A stretch of 64,000 bases of DNA, from the NCBI RefSeq assembly GCF_022539505.1, contig NC_061514.1, positions 324,243,090 through 324,307,089 of the forward strand. The letters run 5' to 3'. The notes under the pieces were generated by a model that saw only the letters and a list, made by a program, of their open reading frames with translations, was not told the origin of the DNA and searched no databases. Below, in pieces: positions 21,692 to 32,459 of this stretch. The stretch's first letter is position 1, and each line of letters starts with the position of its first letter. The stretch is from Lolium rigidum (Eukaryota > Streptophyta > Magnoliopsida > Poales > Poaceae). Both the position numbers and the translations under genes were made by a program.

Positions 21692-24268
21692 AATTATTGA
21701 GCCCATCTTAATGGCTATAAAGAAAGAACTTCTTGGGAGATAACCCACGTGTTTGTTTTACTACAGTACTTTGTTTTATATTTGTGTTTTGGAAGTTGTT
21801 ACTACTGTAGCAACCTCTCCTTATCTTTATTTTATTGCATTATTGTGCCAAGTAAAGTCTTTGATAGCAAGGTTGATACTAGATTTGGATTACTGCGCAG
21901 AAACAGATTTCTGTCTGTCACGAATTTGGGCAGGGTTCTCTGTAGGTAACTCAGAAAAATCTGCAAATTTATGTGAGTGATCCTCAGATATGTACGCAAC
22001 TTTCATTCAATTTGAACATTTTCATCTGAGCAAGTCTGGTGCCTCTACAAAATTCGTCTTTACGGACTGTTCTGTTTTGACAGATTCTGCCTTTTATTTC
22101 GCATTGCTTCTTTTGCTATGTTGGATGGATTTCTTTGTTCCATTAACTTCCAGTAGCTTTGGGAAATGTCCAAAAGTGTTAAGAATGATTGTGTCACCTA
22201 TGAACATGTGAATTTTTGATTATGCACTAACCCTCTAATGAGTTTATTTCGAGTTTGGTGTGGAGGAAGTTTTGAAGGGTCAAGAGAGGAGGATGATACA
22301 ATAGGATCAAGAAGAGTGAAAGCTCTAAGCTTGGGGATGCCCCCGTGGTTCATCCCTGCATATTTCAAAAGACTCAAGCATCTAATCTTGGGGATGCCCA
22401 AGGCATCCCCTTCTTCATCGACCAAATTATCAGGTCACTTCTCTTGAAACTATATTTTTATTCGGTCACATCTTATGTGCTTTACTTGGAGCGTCTGTTT
22501 GTTTTTGTTTTTGTTTTTGTTTGAATAAATGCTTGTGTGGGAGAGAGACACGCTCCGCTGGTTCGTATGAACACATGTGTTCTTAGCTTTTAATGTTCAT
22601 GGCGAAGGTTGAAACTGCTTCGTTAATTGTTATATGGTTGGAAACAGAAAATGCTACATGTAGTAATTGGTATGATGTCTTGAATAACTTGATACTTGGC
22701 AATTGTTGTGCTCATGATTAAGCTCTTGCATCATATACTTCGCACCTATTAGTGAAGAAATACATAGAGCTGGCTAAAATTTGGTTTGCATGATTGGTCT
22801 CTCTAGAGTCTAGATATTTTCTAGTAAGGGTTTGAACAACAAGGAAGACAATGTATAGTCTTACAATGCTTGAAATATGTTCTTATGTGAGTTTTGCTGT
22901 ACTAGTTCATACTTGTGTTTGCTTCAAACAACCTTGCTAGCCTAAGCCTTGTATTGAGAGGGAATACTTCTCGTGCATCCAAATCCTTGAGCCAAACACT
23001 ATGCCATTTGTGTCCACCATACCTACCTACTACATGGTATTTCTCCGCCATTCCAAAGTAAATTGCTTGAGTGCTACCTTTAAAATTTCTATTCTTTACC
23101 TTTGCAATATATAGCTCATGGGACAAATAGCCTAAAAACTATTGTGGTATTGAATATGTACTTATGCATCTTATTTCTTATTAAGTTGCTTGTTGAGCGA
23201 TAACCATGTTCCTGGGGACGCCATCAACACTTTGTTGAATATCATGTAAGTTGCTATGCATGTTCATCTTGTCTGAAGTAAGGGCGATTTCCCATGAGTT
23301 GAATGGTTTGGGTATGCATATTGTTAGAGAAGAACATTGGGCCGCTAACTAAAGCCATGATCCATGGTGGAAGTTTCAGGTTTGGACAACAATCCTCAAA
23401 CTCTTATGAGAATATTATTTGTTGAATGCTTATGCATAAAAGAGGAGTCCATTATCTGTTGTCTATGTTGTCCCGGTATGGATGTCTAAGTTGAGAATAA
23501 TCAAAAGCGAAAAATCCAATGCGAGCTTTCTCCTTAGACCTTTGTACAGGCGGCATAGAGGTACCCCTTTGTGATACAAGGTTAAAACATATGTATTGCA
23601 ATGATAATCCAGGTAATCCGAGCTAATTAGGACAAGGTGCGGGCACTATTGGTATACTATGCATGAGGCTTGCAACTTGTAGGATATAATTTAAATGATA
23701 CATATGCTTTATTACTACCGTTGACAAAATTGTTTCTTGTTTTCAAAATAAAAGGTCTAGCACAAATATAGCAATCAATGCTTCCCTCTGCGAAGGGCCA
23801 TTCTTTTACTTTTTATGTTGAGTCAGTTCACCTACTTCTTTATATCTTAGAAGCAAACACTTGTGTTAACTGTGCATTGATTCTTACATACTTGCATATT
23901 TGCATTCATCATATTACTTTATGTTGACATTTATCCATGAGATATACATGTTACAAGTTGAAAGCAACCGCTGAAACTTATATCTTCCTTTGTGTTGCTT
24001 CAATGTCTTTACTATGAATCTATTGCTTTATGAGTTAACTCCTATGCAAGACTTATTGATGCTTGTCTTGAAAGTACTATTCATGAAAAGTCTTTGCTAT
24101 ATGATTCAGTTGTTTAATCATTGTCTTTACCATTGCTTTGAATCGCTGCATTCATCTCATATGCTTTACAATAGTATGATTAAGATCATGTTGGTAGCAT
24201 GTCACTTGAGAAATTATCTTTGTTATCGTTTACCTACTCGGGACGAGTAGGAACTAAGCTAGGGATGC
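21692..24268 (+). other. Noncoding 3' interior of E3
   Basis: No coding region. It is clearly related to E1 562-5407 and E2 10852-13440 over most of its length. It carries the polypurine motif at 22325-22340, a variant (ctaatcttggggatgc) at 22382-22397 in the hairpin, and ends with ctaagctagggatgc (24254-24268) abutting the 3' LTR. Confidence 0.7.
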
Positions 24269-25801
24269 TGATACGTCTCCAACGTATCTATAATTTCTGA
24301 TGTTCCATGCTTGTTTTATGACAATACCTACATGTTTTGTTCACACTTTATGATGATCTTATGCGTTTTCCGGAACTAACCTATTGACGAGATGCCGAAG
24401 TGCCAGTTCCTGTTTTCTGCTGTTTTTGGTTTCAGAAATCCTAGTAAGGAAATATTCTCGGAATTGGACGAAATCAACGCCCAGCATCTTATAATTCCAC
24501 GAAGCTTCCAGAACACCCGAGAGCCACCAGAGGAGGGCCCTGTGGGCCCCACACGTGTGTCTGGCACGGCCAGAGGGGGGGGGGCGCCCCCCTGTTGTGT
24601 CACCTCCTCGTCAGCCCTCCGACTCCGCCTCTTCGCCTATTTAAAGGTCCGTGACCTAAATCTTCGAGACGGAAAAGCCACAGTACGAGAAACCTTCCAG
24701 AGCCGCCGCCATCGCGAAGCCAAGATCTGGGGGACAGGAGTCTCTGTTCCGGCACGCCGCCGAGACGGGGAAGTGCCCCCGGAAGGTATCTCCATCGACA
24801 CCACCGCCATCTTCATCACCGCTGCTGTCTCCCATGAGGAGGGAGTAGTTCTCCATCGAGGCTAAGGGCTGTACCGGTAGCTATGTGGTTAATCTCTCTC
24901 CTATGTACTTCAATACAATGATCTCATGAGCTGCCTAACATGATTGAGATTCATATGAGTTTTGTATCACTATTCATCTATGTGCTACTCTAGTGATGTT
25001 ATTAAAGTACTCTATTCCTCCTTCATGATGTAATGGTGAAAGTGTGTGCATCATGTAGTACTTGGCGTAGTTTATGATTATGATCTCTTATAGATTATGA
25101 AGTTAACTATTACTATGATGGTATTGATGTGATCTATTCCTCCTTTCATAGTATGAAGGTGACAGTGTGCATGCTATGTTAGTACTTGGTATAGTTGTGT
25201 TGATCTATCATGCACTCTAAGGTTATTTAAATATTATCGAATATTGTGGAGCTTGTTAACTCCGGCATTGAGGTGCTCTTGTAGACCTACGCAATTAGTG
25301 GTGTTCATCATCCAACAAGAGAGTGTAGAGTATAGCATTTATCTATTCAGTTATGTGATCAATGTTGAGAGTGTCCACTAGTGAAAGTATTATCCCTAGG
25401 CCTTGTTCCCAAATACTGCAATCATTGCTTGTTTACTGTTCTACTGCATCTGTACTGCCTGCAATATTACCACCATCAACCACACGCCAGTTGTAGCAGC
25501 AAGCTATTTTCTGGTGCCGTTACTACTGCTCCTATACATTCATACCACCTGTATTTCACTATCTCTTCGCCGAACTAGTGCACCTATATATCTGAGAAGT
25601 GTATTAGGTGTGTTGGGGACACAAGAGACTTCTTGTATTGCGGTTGCAGGGTTGCTTGAGAGGGATATCTTTGACCTCTTCCTCCCTGAGTTCGATAAAC
25701 CTTGGGTGATCCACTTAAGGGAAAACTTGCTGCTGTTCTACAAACCTCTGCTCTTGGAGGCCCAACACTGTCTACAGGAAAAGAAGCGTGAGTAGACATC
25801 A
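24269..25801 (+). repeat. 3' LTR of E3
   Basis: 1533 bp, same ends as the 5' LTR, followed directly by the second GTAGT. It contains the same internal primer-site-like 20-mer (25502-25521) and a lengthened G run near 24576-24584. Confidence 0.92.
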
Positions 25802-25806
25802 GTAGT

Positions 25807-27212
25807 GCCAGAGTACCGCTACGTCATCCCCCCTATCAACCTCCGGGCATAGACGAGGGTGATGTTTTGGCCCTTCGGGATTGCACCTCATGGCTTATGA
25901 CATGGACGAAGAACCAGATTCGTCTGGGGGGGGGGGGGTCTTCCGAGTGCTAGGAACAGCACCGGCGCCACCTCCCCTATCATCCGACCCAAGATCCCCC
26001 GAGCCGGCGACACCCTTAAGGAAACGGCGGTCGCCGCCCCCACTAGCCTGAAGGAACCGGCGGTCGCCGCCGCCACCTGGAAGGAACCGGTGACCGCCGC
26101 CGCCACCCGGAAGGAACCAGCGATTGCCGCCACCACCACATGCCACCAACAGCTGTTGGGAGCGCTACCGCAACGACCGTCGACCAGACGCAAGGTACGC
26201 CAAGCGGCGACATCGCAACCGCCACCACCGAAGGTCCAGGACATGGCGCCACTTGATGGCAACGATGACGATGATGATGATGACAACGATGCCTACATCA
26301 ACACTGGCGCCTGCAGCCAAGATATGTACATGCCTCCTACGGATGAAGAAGCCTTCTGCACTAACGGCGATCAACTTGGTCGTCCCACTACTGTCACGAA
26401 GCAGCGCCTGACCTTCACGGGTTTTTCTCAAGACACTCCTCCGGAGGCTGGCAATCCAGCTCAAGTCAAGCCTGCTACCGTTTTCAGTCCTAACACGCTG
26501 CGTAAGACGATCATCGGGGAGCCACCCAAATCAACCCTAGCAGCAACCCAAGCAACCCCAGAAGCACCACCAGCACCGACCCCAGCAGCACCCGAAGCAC
26601 CACCATCAGCACCACCAGCACCCGAAGCACCCCCAGCAGGACAGTTGAAGAAGGCAAGGAAGAGAGGAGCCAAGAAGGGCGCATCTTCGATCCAGCCTCC
26701 TCCTAAGAGGATCCGGGCCGATGATGTGGTACCACCGACACTGGATGGCTTGCCCCGGTGTCATGAAGCTGGTAAACCGATACTGCCTAAGGACATGGAA
26801 CACTTCACAAGTGGACCAATGCTCCCTTTGCTGCACACTATTCATTATCTAGAGGGTGTCCTTCTTAAAGAGAAGGATCCAAATTATCCGTTGTTATCGG
26901 TCAAGGTGCCAGAAGACCCGAGCTTCGTCCATGAAGACCCCGCGGATATCTTCTTCGTAGCGTTCGAGGATGTCTTCAATCTATTTCACTGGAAAAGGCT
27001 CGACTATAACTTGGTTCGCCTATACGCGCTCAATCTTCAGATGAAGATCAACAGAGAGAGATCCCCCACATCGCGGTAGCTTATCCCTACTACATGCACG
27101 ATAACCAGCTCCAGGATGGCTCAAGGACAAGGACCAAGGCGGTGCGGTACCTCGAGAGCTTCATGCTCATGAACAAAGAGAATACCACCATTCTTCTGCC
27201 TGTCTTTCCCGA
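25807..27212 (+). pseudogene. X second gene, middle-to-C-terminal exon
   Basis: Resumes with PEYRYVIPPIN, then breaks frame near 25840 and again at a 12-base G run (25926-25937). From 26090 a 329-codon stretch is open: an Ala/Thr/Pro-rich linker, an Asp run (near residue 60), a Pro-Ala repeat (about residues 160-190), a basic patch (KKARKRGAKKG) and a conserved block with HYLEGVLLKEKDPNYP and FVAFEDVFNLFHWKRLDYNLVR. A two-base slip (agag) near 27055-27062 ends the frame; the sequence beyond continues in another frame with YYMHDN up to a good donor at 27213. This is the region preceding the Ulp1-like domain in grass CACTA proteins. Confidence 0.65.
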
Positions 27213-27317
27213 GTAAGTACACATCCGCTCACGACCGTCGTAACTTATGCTTTCTTATATATTTCTTCCATTGCCGATCCTTTCCAACATTCCATTTCAA
27301 TTGCATGTGTTGAGCAG

Positions 27318-27897
27318 GGACAAATACTGCACACTCGCCATCCTTTGCCCGAAGTGGTCACTAGCCGAGTATTTCGATTCATCGAATACGACGACAAAGA
27401 AAGACTACATGCGAATAAGGGGTGTTCTCAATGAGGCTATCCTTGGATACTCCAAAAATGGAGGCACCTTCGACAAGAAGGGGCAATTTGTCAGGCCGGA
27501 CACTAAAAAGCTCGGGTTCAAGCACGTGATCGACTTCCCTTGCATCAAGCAGCCAGCTGGCAGCATTAAGGAGGCCTTCTATGTCCTCCATCACCTTAAA
27601 GGGTTTGTCGAGGATGCAGAGATGATGTGTCTGCCACCTAGTAAGCGAGACCACAGTAAAATGTCGGGGGAGATCAATGATGATGATCTTAGAGAAGAAT
27701 TCCATCGCATCCAAGTAAATCTATCGGAAATTATCATACAAGATGTATCCAACTCATCGGGGCTCTTACACCAACTCAGAGGGTTGTGTAAGAGGGATAT
27801 GGAAGAACGCCTACATAGGCAGGGTGATGGAAGGACGTGGACAACAAAGGGCTTGTACAAACCGTTCTCGGAGCCATTCAAGAAGACGTCTCGTTGA
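27318..27897 (+). pseudogene. X second gene, last exon with Ulp1-like (C48) domain lacking catalytic residues
   Basis: Starts after a clean acceptor (gagcag, 27312-27317) of a 105-bp intron and runs to a stop at 27895-27897. The layout KYCTLAILCPKWSLAEYFDS followed by FPCIKQPAGSIKEAFYVLHHL matches the C48 peptidase core in CACTA second-gene proteins: strand with catalytic His, then Asp, then Gln and Cys. Here the His position reads Tyr (KYCTL), the Asp remains (YFDS), the Gln remains (KQPAG), and the Asp-Cys-Gly after it is replaced by Ile-Lys-Glu. A working protease is therefore unlikely. This exon is intact as a frame, but the gene upstream is broken. Confidence 0.65.
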
Positions 27898-28175
27898 CCG
27901 AGACCGGTGTGTCTAGCATTACTTTGAATCGGTGGACAATGTTTACTGTGTTGTAAACTAAACTTGCTTAATTTGCTCGAAACGGTCGTTGTTGTTGGAC
28001 TTCAATTACTATTGTAGTCGTTGTCGTTGAACTTGATTACTTATGTCATACCGATGCTATATGTCTTTTAGGTTTATTATTATTTCCTTGCTTTAATTCT
28101 TGTGAATATGTATGCATGTGAACGCTCTAACTCTTTCCATTGCATTATATACTAATATGCCTTGTGTACATAGAG

Positions 28176-28418
28176 ATGACGTACTACGTCTTGTTCGAGG
28201 GGCGGGTTCCAAGAGTGTACGACGAGTGAGAGGATTGCAAGAAACAGGTGCACAAGTTCAGCGACAACTGCTACAAAGGGTACCCGACTAGACACGATGC
28301 GGTTGCCAAGTGGAGGAAGCACCAGTCGAACAAGAGCAAGATGAAGATGAAGACCTTCCTTGTGCTCTCGCTCTTGCTCACCATCATCGCGGTGGTACTC
28401 TATTTCATCCTAGTGTAG
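28176..28418 (+). pseudogene. Short X ORF: RNase H1 N-terminal-like domain plus C-terminal membrane segment, one stop
   Basis: 81 codons from ATG 28176 to TAG 28418. The first 46 residues (MTYYVLFEGRVPRVYDE, CKKQVHKFS, YKGYPTRHDAVAKW) fit the RNase H1 N-terminal hybrid-binding domain, also known as the viroplasmin domain: aromatic YVLFEGR strand, G-x-Y/F turn and the YKGYxTxxEA helix. A TGA at codon 18 (28227-28229) stands where the family has Trp. A Lys-rich linker and a 20-residue hydrophobic tail (TFLVLSLLLTIIAVVLYFIL) follow. It lies between the last X exon and the right end. One substitution separates it from an open frame. Confidence 0.6.
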
Positions 28419-28659
28419 GCGGCGGCCGGTGTCACTTCATTTGTATCTAGAGATGATGAACTTAATTAATTTGCATGGATTATGAGTTGTATGGAGCTAT
28501 ATGTATAACTCGATCGGGCTCTAAGTAATGTGATGATGATGTATAATGTTGCTATGTTATATGTGTCCATATTATAACTATCTATATTATATCTGTATAT
28601 AACCTGTATAATACACCAGGCGGCACAAAATCGAGTATACCTGTACATTGTTTTGTGGT

Positions 28660-28900
28660 GCATCAAAATATAATTCAGTGGCGCACCTATTTCTGTGGCG
28701 CATCAGGACCATATGCGCCACAGAACCTCCTATTTCTGTGGCGCACCACCTTCAGTACGCCACAAAAACCTTAATTCTGTGGCGCACGGGCTGGTGTGCC
28801 ACATAAACCTTATTTTTGTGGCGAAATTTCTGTGGCGCATCGCCCATGCGCCACAGAATCATTTTTTGGTGCACCACTGATGAGGCTTTCCCTACTAGTG
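28660..28900. repeat. Right subterminal repeats and terminal inverted repeat of CACTA X
   Basis: At least seven copies of gtggcgca or its complement tgcgccac, mostly in the context ttctgtggcgca(c/t), alternate in orientation and form hairpins (for example 28692-28724 and 28831-28857). The element ends CCTACTAGTG at 28900. Such clusters bind the element's regulatory protein in En/Spm, and their motif differs entirely from the ccgccggcg repeats of Y, so X and Y are different families. Confidence 0.85.
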
Positions 28901-29644
28901 TCATATCCACACCAGTGAAATTGGGCTTAGTTTCTAGGGTACGATTCAGAGGCCTATCCAAACGGTGAAAACTGACCATGAATTCTAGATTCACTAATTC
29001 CGAGCCCAATTCTATGCATCCAAACACATCGGCTATGGCATTTCGTCATTCATATGAAGGGACCATCTTAAAACACAAATGAACGGTAGATGTATGAGGG
29101 AGAGTGGCTCTCAAGAGCCAGAAAACTACGGTTTGCTCACTACTTCCTCCATTTTTAAATAAGTGTACTTAGATCATATCTTAAGTTAAATCTAATTAAT
29201 TTTAACTATTTTTTTAAAATAGCAATATTTATGATAATAAATTAATACCGGTGGATTCATATTGACATTTGATTTAATAATATAGTAATCTAATGTCATA
29301 TATGTTACTACTTTTATGTAAAACTTTCAGAAAAGAAAAATCTATACTTATACACGAACGAGGGAATAAGTCAAGTGGAGCTGCTTCACCTCAAAAAGAA
29401 AAGTCAAGATTCTCCGAAAGAACAGGTCAAATTTGGAATCTGAGTTGTTAGTGTCTAGTAGTTGGGTATTCCAACCAATGGCAGTACAAATCAACGGCAG
29501 TATCTCCAAGTTGATGCCTTGATTGCGCTGCCAACCAATATCATCTCTTGTCTTATGTACTATAGTAGAAAATAGTGAATCGAGTGGAAAATTCTGCTAA
29601 ACAGATGAGAGAAGACTCCTTCTCCTTTCAAGGTATTGTTGGCT
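28901..29644. other. Flank between CACTA X and the gene region
   Basis: Apart from the MITE at 29143-29366 I see no gene. The piece 28910-29030 has a weak inverted relation (gaaattgggctt near the left, agcccaattc near the right), which may be a decayed small transposon. The 29440-29640 part has no reading frame and may be promoter of the downstream gene. Confidence 0.4.
29143..29366. mobile_element. Stowaway-like MITE
   Basis: 224 bp flanked by TA on both sides (29141-29142, 29367-29368). Inward, the ends read cttcctccatttttaaataagtgta and ttccctcgttcgtgtataagtata, an imperfect inverted repeat of the usual Stowaway ctccctccgt type. AT-rich interior, no coding capacity. Confidence 0.75.
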
Positions 29645-29762
29645 CTATTTAAGCGGGCTAGTATTCCTCCAACAAGATCTCAAAAGCCAAGATTCACCGT
29701 GCCGGACGTCCGTCTTTGCAGGCAGCTCGGAAGTTCTCGACCTCTTCTCTTGCCGACCTCAA
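29645..29762 (+). promoter_or_regulatory. Possible promoter and noncoding leader exon of the ankyrin gene
   Basis: ctatttaag (29645-29653) is a plausible TATA box. About 110 bp of C-rich sequence follow and end in a strong donor (caa/gtacgt, GT at 29763-29764). The coding exon downstream is preceded by a good acceptor (tttgttttag, ending 32450) 10 bases before the ATG, so a leader exon somewhere upstream is needed; this is the best candidate. The intron would be 2.7 kb. RNA evidence would decide; the link is inference. Confidence 0.35.
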
Positions 29763-31025
29763 GTACGTAAAGTAACTCCAAGTTCATTGTTTACTACTAG
29801 TACTAGCTCTCTAGTTCTTCTTTCCCCCGCACGAGAACAAAAATTGAAAAAACAGGGCACCGATGTACTATTTCTTTTGAATAGTACAAATCCAAACATT
29901 ATAGTGTTATTTGGACATTTTACCATTTTCGTATATGCCGCATATAATCGTTTTTTCGATGAAAACTTACGCGAGTAAGTATCAAGATAATAGGTCCATG
30001 CAAAAAATTAATTTCAATTTTTCTAAAAAGTTAGATAGCATTTTTCTTTCATTTTTTTTAGAAACTGGAAGCATTCGTATAAAGGTTCCGTTTGCACTTT
30101 CCGCGAATTTGATGTGTTAAGCAGAGAGATACTTGGCTGCATGGCATCACGCGGCCAACCAAATCATTTATAGCTTTAAATGTTGAGAAGTTGGTTAGGC
30201 TTACTCAGCTAGAGCATTCTCCACCAGCGACTTTAATAGCGTTTCCAACAGGCTCCTCGGTCACCTTCACTCTCCTCTTCTTCTTCAGCGCCGTCGCCCG
30301 GAAGACCGAGGCCCTCCATCGTCTCCCAACGCCAACTTTGACGGCAAGCAGCGACGCCCACACCCAGTCACTCGATGGGGAGCTCGCGCGAGCCTGTCTC
30401 GTTCACCACCACCTGCCCGGGTCGCTAAGATGGGGAGCTCATCTAGTCGCGCAGGGTCCTCCAGCCGGCCAATTTCCTTATGTGTGTGCCCATCCACGAG
30501 GAGAGCTTGAGGCCGATCTTCCAAGGCGAGGGGATGCATGCTCGAGGAAGGCTGATGGGTTTTTCGCAGGCGTCAACGCTGGTGCGCCCGACACCAAGAC
30601 CCCGACCTCCTCCATCCCTTCTTCCGCCAAGACGCTATTGCACCCTGCGCCAAGACCCCGACCCTGGCCTCCTCGATCCCCTTCCTCCTCTGTCGCACCA
30701 GGACCTTGGCCGTGCCCTTCCTCCGCTCGTGTTGTGTGTCTTGGGCGTAAAAGCCACCGGACCCGTATTTTTCCGGCCCTTTACGGGCCGTGGGACAAAA
30801 TGGCCAAATAGCAGAGCCCGTAAACGATCCAATTCGTATCAGAAATGTACATGGGCATGCGAACAGCCCACCAAGACATGTATTAATACCGGCCGCGGGT
30901 GCGAGTAGGGGTCTGAACCCTCACGCGCAACCGTAGCGCCACCGTGATTTTGCTCGCGCCTCCACTTACTCCGGCGGGCAATTAGTTAGCCACCGGCGTC
31001 GCGGAGCGCGAAGTAACCACCATGA
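29763..31025. other. Putative first intron and GC-rich block without a supported gene
   Basis: 29763-30180 is AT-rich with no coding sign. 30190-30910 is GC-rich and contains overlapping frames on both strands, a sign of composition rather than coding. The opening (gctagagcattctccaccagcgac) and the gggccg-type stretch near 30760-30800 resemble small DNA transposons of cereals, but I cannot define ends. Confidence 0.35.
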
Positions 31026-31508
31026 GCTCATCTACTAGTCGATGCGGACTGGGGCGCTGGCGGACGAGGAGGCGGCCACGACGAGGTCCGCCACACGTGG
31101 ATCCGCTCCGTCGGAGCGAAGGGCCGCGCCGCGCGGAAGTGGACGAAGTGGGATCTCGTTGATCCCCCTCCGTCTCTGCGCAAGTATGCTCCGGGCGGCG
31201 CCTACTACGAAGAGATACCGCAGATGCCCGCGGACTACGTTCCTCCGCAGGCGACCTGCGCTCCTCCCCCGGCGGACTACAGCGAGGGCAGCTCGAGCAG
31301 AGCTGCACGCAGGGCTGTGGTGCTCTGGTACGCACGCAACAACGAGGAGGAGCGCACGGCCGTGGCCGAGGCCGTGGCCATGTCGAAGGCGTCGCTCACC
31401 GACGAGCTCGAGGTTGAGTGTCAGGAGGTGGCCCACGCCATCGCCGCGGTCGAGGCCTTCGAGGCGCGGGACTTGGTGAAGCGCCGGAAGATCGTCTTCC
31501 CGGAGTAG
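31026..31508 (+). pseudogene. GC-rich coding-like frame of unknown identity, without a start codon
   Basis: The frame is open for 160 codons to a TAG at 31506-31508 and has protein-like composition: VRHTWIRSVGAKGRAARKW, WDLVDPPPSLRKYAPGGAYY, PADYVPPQATCAPPPADY, an Ala/Arg/Glu helix (AVVLWYARNNEEERTAVAEA) and an acidic C-terminal helix. An ATG at 31022 is in another frame that stops after 46 codons, so a one-base shift near 31055-31065 would unite them. I do not recognise the family. It may be a decayed small gene or a piece of a transposon, and it would lie inside the proposed first intron of the ankyrin gene. Confidence 0.35.
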
Positions 31509-32459
31509 GCGGAGACGCCGAAGCGGCGTCGGTAGGCGGCAGTAGATCTAGGTGTAGATCCTAGTTCAATATACAGGTTTGCGTCATCCTATGTATGATC
31601 GTGTCTCCGAATGTATGAACAAGTTTTCATTCGTGCAAGAATTTCTTCCGCGTTTCTTCATTTTTAAAAGTACATGTCGGATTTACAGATTCTGATAAAT
31701 GGGAAGGGAAAAACTGAACGAGAAATGCGATTTCAGTGCCCTGTACTCGCCGAATACAGATCGAGCAAATACAGGCACTGCTAGACATGTTCTTAGAGGA
31801 TTACCGGTGTGGGGAGCTGAAAAGTTTTGGTCGCCACTTCGTGCTGGCAACCCCCATCTTCTGCGCCACAAGGAGGCGTCATGGTCTACTTGTATATCGT
31901 GGATGAGGGCGCCACTGCAGCCTTACAACTCCACCGGCGCAATCCTCTCCGCCGGTTCGGTGGCTCACTAGATCTGCAAGACCAGGTAGGAGACGGCCCA
32001 TATGGTTTGTGATTATTTTTTCTTGTCCTGTTCAAATCTGATATTCATGAACTGAGAGCCGAATTTATTTTAGTTGAAACCTCAAAAAAAAATTGATTGT
32101 TAGTATCCTTTTTTCTTGAAAAAATGACCTGAAGTTAGGTGAAACGTGTACGTAGTTTATTTCATCTTGCAACTACCATGACGGGGACAGGTGTAATTTG
32201 TGAGGCTAATGAAGTTAGGTGAAACGTGTACGTAGTTTATTTCATCTTGCAACTACCATGACGGGGACAGGTGTAATTTGTGAGGCTAATGAGTTATCTT
32301 GCCCTCTGAAAATCAGACAAAGGAAAGAAAATAACTGTTTGTGCGCATATAGGCCAGGCCACTTGTTCTTGTACATTCTAGAAAATATCACTATAGAGTT
32401 AATTCGTACAAAAAAGAGTTGTGAACAATTTCTTCAACATTTGTTTTAGGGGACTGAAG
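31509..32459. other. Noncoding region upstream of the ankyrin coding exon
   Basis: No supported gene. It contains the 80-bp tandem duplication (32131-32290) and, just before the coding exon, a pyrimidine-rich splice acceptor ending at 32450. Short frames at 31699-31971 have no protein character. Confidence 0.4.
32131..32290. repeat. Perfect 80-bp tandem duplication
   Basis: 32131-32210 and 32211-32290 are identical over all 80 bases and continue to match for two more bases. Perfect identity next to ordinarily diverged sequence means a very recent event or an assembly duplication. It lies about 170 bp upstream of the ankyrin gene ATG, in the proposed leader intron. Confidence 0.95.

Larger units (their letters stand above)
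19266..25801 (+). mobile_element. LTR retrotransposon E3, complete, non-autonomous
   Basis: Two complete LTRs (19266-20800 and 24269-25801) flank a 3468-bp interior with primer site, one frame (ORF-B) and polypurine tract. The target duplication GTAGT is perfect (19261-19265 and 25802-25806). There is no gag-pol. The insertion splits an exon of the X second gene, so E3 arrived after X. The LTRs are very similar by eye, so the insertion is fairly young. Confidence 0.95.
6996..28900 (+). mobile_element. Large CACTA transposon X (right-hand part), host of E1, E2 and E3
   Basis: The right end reads ...GGCTTTCCCTACTAGTG (CACTAGTAGGGAAAGCC inward), preceded by an array of short subterminal repeats. 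Removing E2 and the solo LTR (TSD GGGGG) and E3 (TSD GTAGT) brings together pieces of one degenerate gene of the type found as the second gene of grass En/Spm (CACTA) elements. The left end and the main transposase gene are not visible and presumably lie left of E1. Three possible target bases (TCA, 28901-28903) follow the right end. Confidence 0.8.

Noticed and set aside
28466..29027. Minus-strand frames across the right end of X
   Set aside because: They run through the subterminal repeat array and across the transposon border, so they are not genes.
30191..30811. 206-codon frame upstream of the ankyrin gene
   Set aside because: Low-complexity Pro/Arg/Ser product, overlapped by frames on the other strand; looks like GC-rich repeat DNA.
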